Of a stretch of 64,000 nt of DNA, positions 50,547 to 58,037 are shown in pieces. Both the position numbers and the translations under genes were made by a program. Below the pieces are notes generated by a model. It saw nothing but the letters and a program-made list of their open reading frames with translations. It was not told the DNA's origin and did not search any database. Position 1 is the stretch's first letter, and each line of letters begins with the position of its first letter. Source of the stretch: Methanospirillum purgamenti (GTDB lineage: Archaea > Halobacteriota > Methanomicrobia > Methanomicrobiales > Methanospirillaceae); the NCBI RefSeq assembly GCF_018502485.1, contig NZ_CP075546.1; one strand, written 5' to 3'.

Positions 50547-51461
50547 ATGGATGATCTCTTCAAAATAGGGTTGCAGAAATATCGTGAGAGTAAATATGCT
50601 GAAGCTAGGGATCTATTTCTATTATCAATTCAAAATGACGATTCAAATCCAAAAACATGGAATGCCTTGGGTATTTGTTATACAAAACTAGGACAAATTG
50701 ATGAAGCATCAAATTGTTATGATACTGCCTTAATGCTAGATCCTGGAAATGCAACTTATGAAAAGAATTTGAGAATTGTAAATGAAACCCCCACAAAAAT
50801 TAAGGCAAAAAATGTAAAATCAATTCAAAAAACAGCTAAAAAAGAACCACAAATTAAAAAAATAATCACATCAATCTTCTTATTTTGTATTTTTTTTATA
50901 TTGTTACAATGGTTTATTGGATTGGGGATTTATCTGATTGGTGGAGTTTGGCCATCTATTGTTGTAATGGAGGCAGAAAGTATGGCTCCGAATATGAATG
51001 TAGGAGACCTCATTCTAGTAGTTGCCGGTGATCGGTTCGGGACTTTACAGAGTTTAGAAGAGGGAAATATCAGCGGTAATGAGAAGTTCGGCCTGCCCGG
51101 TGATGTCATCATTTATCGTCCCAACGGGAATACAGAACTACAACCAATTATTCACCGTGCTATGACATGGGTGGAAGAAGGTGAGGAGATTCTCGTTACT
51201 GCAGGTATGAGGACAGGGACCTACACCGCTCCCCATGCCGGATATTTGACAAAAGGAGATAATAATCCTGTTATTGACCAAGTTGGATGGTCCAATTACA
51301 GAAATCTTGGCGGTCCTATAGAACCAGTTAAAAAGGAGTGGATCATTGGAAAAACATTTTTTAAAATACCATTATTTGGATATATAAGTCTCAATGCCGT
51401 TCCATTTTTAATTTGTGTGGGTATTTTATTCTTTATTATATTGTGGTTGCGAAGAAAGTAA
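50547..51461 (+). CDS. TPR head fused to an archaeal signal peptidase I (S26B) domain
   Basis: 304 residues. TPR head at 1-75 (LFKIGLQKYRESKYAEAR, KTWNALGICYTKLGQIDEAS, ALMLDPGNATYEKNL), basic linker, membrane helix about 108-134. Then a peptidase S26B domain: nucleophile S145 (EAESMAPNM), GDVIIYRP, H203 (IIHRAMTW), and KGDNNPVID with D238 and D244. A second membrane helix closes the protein (NAVPFLICVGILFFIILWL). The family uses Ser-His-Asp chemistry, and all three residues are present. Ordinary archaeal signal peptidases have no TPRs, so this one may be directed to a subset of exported proteins (inference). Confidence 0.8.
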   Translation: MDDLFKIGLQKYRESKYAEARDLFLLSIQNDDSNPKTWNALGICYTKLGQIDEASNCYDTALMLDPGNATYEKNLRIVNETPTKIKAKNVKSIQKTAKKEPQIKKIITSIFLFCIFFILLQWFIGLGIYLIGGVWPSIVVMEAESMAPNMNVGDLILVVAGDRFGTLQSLEEGNISGNEKFGLPGDVIIYRPNGNTELQPIIHRAMTWVEEGEEILVTAGMRTGTYTAPHAGYLTKGDNNPVIDQVGWSNYRNLGGPIEPVKKEWIIGKTFFKIPLFGYISLNAVPFLICVGILFFIILWLRRK

Positions 51462-51590
51462 TAGTATTTTTCCCTCGATCATCGTAATTAGAGAAACAAG
51501 CAGAAATCTTAACTTTTTATACAAAATTTATTTCGGAATCTTTTTTGGTTAGTTTGGTTAATTCATGATATTTGAAATAGGTTTGATAAA

Positions 51591-51836
51591 ATGGATGAAA
51601 CCGAACTTTTTCAAGCGGGGATTCGAGAATATCGTGCAGGCAATTATGAAGAGGCGGGAGAGTTACTTCAAAATTCTCTAGAATTAAACGACCAAAACCC
51701 AAAAGTGTGGAATACTTTAGGGATAGTGTTTACAAAAGTGGGTCAATATGATGAAGCAGCTACATGCTTTGAAAATGCTCTTATGCTTGATCCAGGTAAT
51801 GAAACTTTTGAGAAAAATAATCGAATTATAGCAACT
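51591..51836 (+). pseudogene. 5' part of an interrupted TPR-head/Yip1-like gene
   Basis: Codes for a complete TPR head (LFQAGIREYRAGNYEEAG, KVWNTLGIVFTKVGQYDEAA, ALMLDPGNETFEKNN). The frame then runs into the IS630-type element after IIAT. The remainder is at 52897-54018 in matching frame after removal of 51837-52902. Confidence 0.8.
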
Positions 51837-52902
51837 TGCAAAACTTTCTTAAATATTAAATATAATAATAGTATATGGTAAACGTCGAACAAATTCCAAT
51901 AATATTTCATTTTTCTCAAGGTGAATTAGTTAAAAAAATTAAAGAATATGAGTTAGGGGCTAAAATTCTTAAACGGTTAACATTTATTAATCTTCGCTAT
52001 TCAGGAAAAACGATAAAAGAATCGTCTGATTTATTAGGGATTTCTATAGTTACCGGTTATACGTGGCAGGAACGTTGGAATTCAGAGGGTTATGCGGGAC
52101 TAGTGCCTAAATATGCTGGAGGGAGGCCGTCAAAACTTACAGATCAGCAAAAGGAAGAACTATGGGAGGTTTTACACACCCGTGATTACTGGACAACATT
52201 AGAAGTGAAACATCTTATCCAATTAAAATTCTCTATTGAATACAGCATGGACCAAATAAGGAGAATATTGAAGAGTTATGAGATGCTCTTTGGGAAGTTA
52301 TACCCACAGGATTATCGAAGACCAGATGATGCGGAAATAATTTTTAAAAAAAATTCCAAAAATGAGTAAAAATGCTGTTTTGGGTTTCCTTGATGCGTCT
52401 TCTCCTCAATCCACCGCCAACACTCAAAGAGTATGGTACTTTTTTAAAACTCGAATAATTAAGAACACAAGTAAATTTAGGGCCAATACATTTGGAATTT
52501 ACTCACCTAATGGCAATTCTATCTTAACATTTCGTGACCATTCAAAAAAAGAAGACATATGTGCAGTTTTAGAAGAATTTATCAAAGCAAATCTAGGGAA
52601 GAGGATAGTATTAATATTAGATAATTTTTCATCACACCGATCACAAATGGTTCGAGATTTTGCTGCACAAAATAATATCGAGTTAGTATTTCTTCCTCCC
52701 TATTCGCCGGATTTAAATCCTATAGAGCAAATTTGGAGAGCAGTCAGAAGAAAAATCTCAACAATTTTCATTGAAAATCTAGAGCACTTAAAATCAGAAA
52801 TTTGGGAGGAATTTTTCTATCGAGTCAATCAAGATTCATATATAAAAGGTTGGGGGAGAAAATTTTTGAGCGCAAAGTATTATCTAAGAATGTTATGCAA
52901 CT
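51837..52902 (+). mobile_element. IS630-type insertion sequence
   Basis: About 1.06 kb with two overlapping transposase frames. The termini are inverted: AAAACTTTCTTAAATATTA on the left and ATAACATTCTTAGATAATA on the right read inward. GCAACT occurs on both sides (51831-51836 and 52897-52902), and keeping one copy restores the host frame. IS630 elements usually duplicate TA, so the exact ends are uncertain by a few bases. Confidence 0.75.
51875..52369 (+). CDS. IS630-type transposase, N-terminal frame
   Basis: 164 residues with two helix-turn-helix segments (GKTIKESSDLLGISIVTGYTW; WTTLEVKHLIQLKFSIEYS cited by position about 45-130). It ends FKKNSKNE at an A8 tract near 52345. The catalytic part lies in the next frame, which starts inside ATGAGTAA at its stop. 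It is either expressed by frameshifting or re-initiation, or is inactivated by an indel. Confidence 0.75.
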   Translation: MVNVEQIPIIFHFSQGELVKKIKEYELGAKILKRLTFINLRYSGKTIKESSDLLGISIVTGYTWQERWNSEGYAGLVPKYAGGRPSKLTDQQKEELWEVLHTRDYWTTLEVKHLIQLKFSIEYSMDQIRRILKSYEMLFGKLYPQDYRRPDDAEIIFKKNSKNE

Positions 52903-52904
52903 AA
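52362..52904 (+). CDS. IS630-type transposase, catalytic (DDE) frame
   Basis: 180 residues with the DDE triad of IS630/Tc1 transposases: FLDASSPQSTANTQRVW (first D), LILDNFSSH (second D) and PPYSPDLNPIEQIWRAVRR (E). It needs the upstream HTH part to bind the ends. The frame relation to the upstream ORF is +1. Confidence 0.8.
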   Translation: MSKNAVLGFLDASSPQSTANTQRVWYFFKTRIIKNTSKFRANTFGIYSPNGNSILTFRDHSKKEDICAVLEEFIKANLGKRIVLILDNFSSHRSQMVRDFAAQNNIELVFLPPYSPDLNPIEQIWRAVRRKISTIFIENLEHLKSEIWEEFFYRVNQDSYIKGWGRKFLSAKYYLRMLCN

Positions 52905-54018
52905 CTATAATGACAATAAACGCAATTCGACAAAAAAATCCAATGAAAATCCTCCGGCCCCCATAAACAAACCTAAAAGTCGACCAAATATTTCTGATGT
53001 CAGTTATCTTGATAAAATTAAAAAATTCCTATTCAACCCACAAGAGGCATATTCTGAAGTTGAAGAGGAAGAATGGACTGAAGGTTTATTTTTTGTTTTG
53101 CCATTGATTGTAATTTATGGCATTTTGGCGGGGTTTGTTTTTGGTGCTAGCATAAACTTGATCACAATAATTATTCTGATATTTTTTTGTATCATAGGTG
53201 CCATAATCGGAGTTTTTTTTAACCTACTTTTTACTCATATTGGAGTTATCATTTTTAGTGGGGGAAAAAACGTTGGATGGCAGGGAACATTTAAAGCAAT
53301 AGTATATTCATTAATTCCAATTTTTCTTATTGGATGGATTCCAATAATTGGTCCGATTATTGGAGGTTTGTGGGCCTTTTTTATTGTTATTATTGGCTTA
53401 AAGTATATCCATGGACTTTCAACATTAAGAGCGATTCTATCGCTTTTAGGAGTATTCATCCTAGTTGCGATTGTAGTAATATCTGCGGCAATGATAGCCG
53501 CCTTTGTTTTTGGGATGGCAGGTGCTACTCAAACAGATTCGGGATCTTACTCCAAAATTAATAAAGTGACTCCTATACCAACAGTTGTACCATATAAAGC
53601 AACCCAAATTCCAACTAAAATTCCTACTCCAATTCCAACCAAAAAAGTTGAGAGCACCGCTCCAATAACGGTTCCATATAATGCCCTCTTACGTGAGCCA
53701 GAAATATATGAAAATAAAAATATTGAAATAACAGGGACGGTCATACAAGCAATAGATGATCAATCTGTAGTACAAAGTAATCTTGGTAGTGACGGACAAG
53801 ACATTATGGTTATTGCAAACTATGAAGATGCCATGTATGGTGCACAATCCGAAAATTATTTCCTATATTGCATTGATAGACCTCTAGGGAAAAGAATTAT
53901 CCAAGGCGATAAAGTAAAATTGGTTTTCACATCATTAGGGTTATATACCTACCCAACAGCAGAAGGGGCAATAGCAACAGTTCCATCAGGGATTGTAAAG
54001 TCCGGGACAATAAATTAA
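52897..54018 (+). pseudogene. 3' part of the interrupted TPR-head/Yip1-like gene
   Basis: Open from the IS end, with no start codon before TTG 53098. It encodes a linker (NENPPAPINKPKSRP), the Yip1-like start FNPQEAYSEVEEEEWTEG and five hydrophobic helices (FLIGWIPIIGPIIGGLW among them). AAMIAAFVFGMAG follows, then a Thr/Pro linker and a C-terminal domain that looks OB-like (NKNIEITGTVIQAIDD, IMVIANYEDAM). Homologous throughout the membrane part to 43084-44100. Intact as a domain but cut from its TPR head. Confidence 0.8.
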
Positions 54019-54088
54019 TGCGATATTATTTTATTATTCCAACATTTTTTGTTTTCTAGATTTCAAAATTTTTTCAATATATTTAGTA

Positions 54089-54202
54089 AAGAGGCTGTTG
54101 TATAACTAAAATGCTGTTTCTGCAAGAGGGCATTTTCCACTCGAAAAATATTTGATTTTTGCCTCATTGTACAAATAGTTTGGAGTTATGCAACAGCCTC
54201 TT
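54089..54202. mobile_element. MITE-like element, 114 bp
   Basis: Nineteen-base terminal inverted repeats, AAGAGGCTGTTGTATAACT and AGTTATGCAACAGCCTCTT, with one mismatch and no ORF. It sits between convergent genes, so a terminator function is possible. The ends resemble those of transposable elements more than a terminator. Confidence 0.55.
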
Positions 54203-54207
54203 GAATA

Positions 54208-54579
54208 TTAATAAATATTCTTAACATATAACACAATCCCTATACATATCAAACAAAGCACGAACCCCATAATCGGTGCAATATAGTTATATATAAATAG
54301 AAACCACCCAGAATATTCATATTTTAATGGATTTTTGGACTGATTCTCCTCATAGTTTTTAAGATACTCCACATTACCTGGGGATAATTTGAGAGCCGTT
54401 TCAAAATGACTCTGAGCTAATACATAATATTCCGTTCTCATAAGAGACACTCCTAAAGCATTCTCGGCTTTGTGATTCTTATCGTCCTCTCTAATAAGTG
54501 CAATAAAAATATCTTGTGCTTCGCGGTGATTACCTACCTCTAATAGTCGTATTCCTTCTTCATAAGAAATAGTTTTCAT
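54208..54579 (-). CDS. TPR-head protein with single C-terminal membrane helix
   Basis: 123 residues. Head at 5-78 (YEEGIRLLEVGNHREAQD, KAENALGVSLMRTEYYVLAQ, ALKLSPGNVEYLKNYEE), the linker KNPLKYEYSGW and a helix at about 97-118. Same design as the 49227 protein. The strongly conserved WNALG of the head is ENALG here. Confidence 0.7.
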   Translation of the reverse strand: MKTISYEEGIRLLEVGNHREAQDIFIALIREDDKNHKAENALGVSLMRTEYYVLAQSHFETALKLSPGNVEYLKNYEENQSKNPLKYEYSGWFLFIYNYIAPIMGFVLCLICIGIVLYVKNIY

Positions 54580-54878
54580 TTAGCAATATTTATCATATCT
54601 ATAATTATAACTTATGATTTTTTTAACAATCTCAATCAAGTTTTATCTATGGAATCAACAACATAAATACTCCTGTAAGTGGTGTCAGGATAATCCAAAA
54701 TGCCTGGGACAGTTCCGGTATACTTCCTTTCTCGTTGGGGTTTATTACCTAATAGGAATTTAACCATGATAGTAAACGGATAGTATATATTAAATTCCTC
54801 ATTTTACAAAGTGATTTCGTATATTCTGCCAAAAAAAGATTCGATATTTATTTAAGTAATATCATCGGTAAAATATTC

Positions 54879-55378
54879 ATGAAACATTCAGTATTTTTCG
54901 TCGTTTTATTGTCTTTATTTCTGATAACAACAGTATTGATAACAGGATGTACTCGAAGTGGTTCTATTGGTCATCAGCTTTCAGAAATAAACCAAGATTC
55001 GGGGGGGATAGTTCTGAAGAAGCAATAAAATACTACAACAGCGGAAATAATTTTTTAAATGCGGGTAATTATGATAAAGCCCTTGCATCATATAATCAAG
55101 CATTAAATATTAATCCTAAATTTGTTGAAGTTTGGAATAATAAAGGGACTGTTTTAGCAAAATTGGGACGGGTTGAAGAATCTCTTACAGCTTTTGATCA
55201 AGGCTTGAAAATTAATCCTAATTATGCGAATTTGTGGCTTGGTAAAGGGCTTGCATTATCAATGTTAGGTAATTTTGAAGACGGACTTCAAGCGGTTGAG
55301 CAATCCTTGAAAATTGATCCTACAAATGAGGATGCAAAAAGTGCGAAATTGCGAATACTCAGTGCAATTAATTCATGA
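54879..55378 (+). CDS. TPR lipoprotein with a frameshift at a G7 tract
   Basis: From ATG 54879 the sequence gives a signal peptide with lipobox (VLLSLFLITTVLITGCTRSG). This frame stops soon after a run of seven G at 55001-55007. One extra G would join it to the downstream frame, which codes about 3.5 TPRs (EEAIKYYNSGNNFLNAGNYD, KPEVWNNKGTVLAKLGRVEE-like units) up to 55378. So the gene is either a recent pseudogene, is read by -1 slippage, or is phase-variable. The ORF that begins at 54947 is not a natural start. Confidence 0.65.
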
Positions 55379-55817
55379 TAATATCTGAATCTTCTGCAAA
55401 GAAAGAAACCCCGGAATTTATAAAATTTAGTTTTTCCTTTTACCGATCTTTTTAGGCTCCACTTCTTGTTCATGTGACTCGGATGGACAGCTGTTTTGTA
55501 TTTGTTACTTGTATTATGTGATCGCTGGAAATTCTCCATAGCAAATTTTAATAACGATTCCGAGAACGTGGTTATTCAAAGATTTTTTTAATCACTTCAG
55601 ACATTTCATCCCTGGCTTACTCAGCTCCTTTTCGCTATTTATATAATGCACATGGATACTGTCCGAGAACTCCTATCAGAAAAACTTTTAAGTTCATACC
55701 TCACTCCGATTGGATAAAAAATGCCATTTAATACACCCAATAAATATTCTCAGGCAGTCTCATAGAAAAAACTCCAATTTGAGTACGGGTAAAAAAAGGT
55801 AATATTTTATTGGAGAA
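55379..55817. other. Intergenic
   Basis: About 440 bp between convergent genes. A TATTTATATAATGC box occurs near 55636. No coding feature or repeat is recognised. Confidence 0.4.
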
Positions 55818-56396
55818 TTATTGATTGGCTTGCAATTTTAAGGAGAGTTGAACCATAGGATCCATCATGAATACTTCCTTTAGATAATTATCTGCTTCTC
55901 GGGTTTTTTCAATAAATTTTTCCATATAATCGTATGCTTCATTGACATTTCCACTATCCATCGATTTATATGCAGATTTTACATTTTTTTGGGCATCTGC
56001 TTGAATAGATTGATATTTAATTAATTTATCACGGGTTGGCAATAACTCGGGTCCAATATCTAGCGATAGCATCTTTTGTTTATATTCATTAATGGTTGTT
56101 AAAGTTTCATCTGCCAATAGGTCTAATTTGTATAATGATTGTTTATCCCATTGATTATTAGGGAGAATACCCTGTAAAACCTGCATTTGTTTAATATTTA
56201 TGGCCGTTAATTTATCCGACGACTCTCCCCAACAATCATAAAATTTAAGATCATCGGGAGAATTTGGTATCCCCGTATCATTTCCAACACAACCGGTTAA
56301 TAAAATAAAAAAGGACATTATAATTAAATTGAATACGAACCAGGTTTGGTTATTATTAAAAAATTTATTTTCTCTTAAATGAGTAAAACCCCGCAT
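55818..56396 (-). CDS. Helical lipoprotein
   Basis: 192 residues. A hydrophobic segment with lipobox (IIMSFFILLTGC) follows a basic N-terminus, so the protein is probably lipid-anchored outside the membrane. The rest is helical with regularly spaced charged residues (TLTTINEYKQKMLSLDIGPE; VKSAYKSMDSGNVNEAYDYM), loosely TPR-like near the end. A start at the ATG of MSFFILL is an alternative. Unrecognised. Confidence 0.6.
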   Translation of the reverse strand: MRGFTHLRENKFFNNNQTWFVFNLIIMSFFILLTGCVGNDTGIPNSPDDLKFYDCWGESSDKLTAINIKQMQVLQGILPNNQWDKQSLYKLDLLADETLTTINEYKQKMLSLDIGPELLPTRDKLIKYQSIQADAQKNVKSAYKSMDSGNVNEAYDYMEKFIEKTREADNYLKEVFMMDPMVQLSLKLQANQ

Positions 56397-56446
56397 ATAA
56401 ATAATATGTGGTAGTTGGTATTGAAGAACGTATCTAATTGAGAATT

Positions 56447-56590
56447 TTATTGATTTCCTTTGAAAGCCTTATATAGATTGTATATTCCCCATATTATTAC
56501 TATTATACCAATTATTGGAATCCAGAAAAAAAGGAATGCCCCGACAATCAAAGATAGAATACCTTCAGTTTTTGGTTCTAAATCTAGCAT
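56447..56590 (-). CDS. 47-residue membrane protein resembling the N-terminal hairpin of the 43084 protein
   Basis: MLDLEPKTEGILSLIVGAFL followed by FFWIPIIGIIVIIWGIYNLY: two short hydrophobic helices with an Ile-Pro turn. The first 12 residues match MFNLKPETEAIL of the TPR-head/Yip1-like protein encoded at 43084-44100. It may be a free-standing version of that module or the remains of a larger gene. Confidence 0.5.
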   Translation of the reverse strand: MLDLEPKTEGILSLIVGAFLFFWIPIIGIIVIIWGIYNLYKAFKGNQ

Positions 56591-56904
56591 ATTATTTTTT
56601 CACTAATATTACATTTAAACTATGCCATTGCTTCTGCAATTAATATTCAATGAAAGTGGTTTCAATTTAATTGTTAATCTATTTCGTAGTTCAAGCACGG
56701 ATATAAATCAGGATGATCTGATCAATAGCTCACATAGAGAATTTGTATAGTTTTAAGAAATATTTAAGGGGAATTGGAAATATATATCGCGGAATCGGTG
56801 ATTTTTACCCCCAGTTTACATTATATGGAGATTTTTGATGAATTTGATAATTTTTTGAGATAATTTACAAAAATATATTCATTAGTAAGTCGAAAAACCA
56901 AATT
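56591..56904. other. Intergenic, AT-rich
   Basis: About 310 bp between divergent genes. Probable promoters only; no other feature seen. Confidence 0.4.
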
Positions 56905-57564
56905 ATGTCTTTTGAAAATGGGATGAAGCATTTTAAAGAGGGGAACTTAAAAAATGCGTTAAGAGAATTTGAAGATGAAATAGAACAAAATGATCAAAAT
57001 GATAAGGCTTGGAATGCATTAGGCATTTGTTATTCTAAAACAGGGGATTATGAGAGTGCAAGCACCTGTTTCGAAAATGCATTAATCCTATCTCCGGATA
57101 ATTCAACATATCAGAATAATTTTGAACGCAATGAGGCAAGTAAAAGTGAAACTGATGATATCCTTACTCTTGAGGATAAACCAAAGCCACAAAAATCATC
57201 GGTCTCTAAAACACCAAACCAAGATGATCAATATCGAAGTCCCTATATTCCCGCTGCCTTATCAATTTTCCCTGGATTAGGTCATGTCTACAATGGGTTG
57301 GGGGGTTTTGCTGGATTATTAAGATCTCTTATAACCTCTCTATTATATCCCTTTGTTATTGGATTTTTTATACACCTCTATTTAATATACGACTCTTACA
57401 AAATTCGGCAACAAATGAATAATGGGGAGATAGAACCGAAATTTGGAATACTTATGGATTATGTAATATATTTTTTATTAATACCAGTTTTACTAGCCTT
57501 AACAGTAATACTAGCTGCAGTTATTGCAGCATTTGTTTTCGGAATGGCAGGGAGTGCAGGATAA
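56905..57564 (+). CDS. TPR-head protein with membrane tail ending in a pilin-like helix
   Basis: 219 residues. Head at 1-75 (FENGMKHFKEGNLKNALREF, KAWNALGICYSKTGDYESAS, ALILSPDNSTYQNNF), linker, then a membrane domain (PYIPAALSIFPGLGHVYNGL, LITSLLYPFVIGFFIHLYLI) of the kind found in small DUF5683/TM2-like proteins. The last helix is LLALTVILAAVIAAFVFGMA-GSAG. This closely follows the hydrophobic segment of archaeal type IV pilins but lies at the C-terminus and lacks a pilin cleavage site. Confidence 0.7.
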   Translation: MSFENGMKHFKEGNLKNALREFEDEIEQNDQNDKAWNALGICYSKTGDYESASTCFENALILSPDNSTYQNNFERNEASKSETDDILTLEDKPKPQKSSVSKTPNQDDQYRSPYIPAALSIFPGLGHVYNGLGGFAGLLRSLITSLLYPFVIGFFIHLYLIYDSYKIRQQMNNGEIEPKFGILMDYVIYFLLIPVLLALTVILAAVIAAFVFGMAGSAG

Positions 57565-57582
57565 TAATAAACTAACTTTTTA

Positions 57583-57840
57583 TCTAGCCGCTTTTGCTAT
57601 AGCATATTGAGCTTCAAAATCTTGACCTAATTTTTCAACGCTGCAGCTTTATTGTACCAAGCGTCTTTAAACCCTTCATTAATCTGTATTGCTTTATCAT
57701 AGTATGAAATTGCCGTTTCATAATCTCCATGATTATAAAACACTTTCCTGCATTATACCAGGCTGTTTTTGAGCTTGGATCAACAGCAATTGCTTTATTA
57801 TATGATTCTAATTCATTTTGCGAATCACTAAAATATTTTA
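57583..57840 (-). pseudogene. TPR gene relic
   Basis: On the minus strand ESYNKAIAVDPSSKTAWYNA, then after a frame change DYETAISYYDKAIQINEGFK and DAWYNKAAAL, then after another change QDFEAQYAIAKAA. At least two frameshifts. The remains of about three TPRs ahead of the large TPR gene at 58038. Confidence 0.7.
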
Positions 57841-58037
57841 TGAGAAGCTGAAATATAAGAATTATTAAGCCTAAATAGAGGAAACACTATTAATATTGGC
57901 AATATCGATTTCTACCCAAATATCAGTTGATTTATTAATACTTCCGATTATTTGAGTCCTTAAAATACTAATATGGATTTTTTTAAGCAATTTATGATTT
58001 CGTTGCCATGAATTATTGTGACGATTTTATCCTTGTG

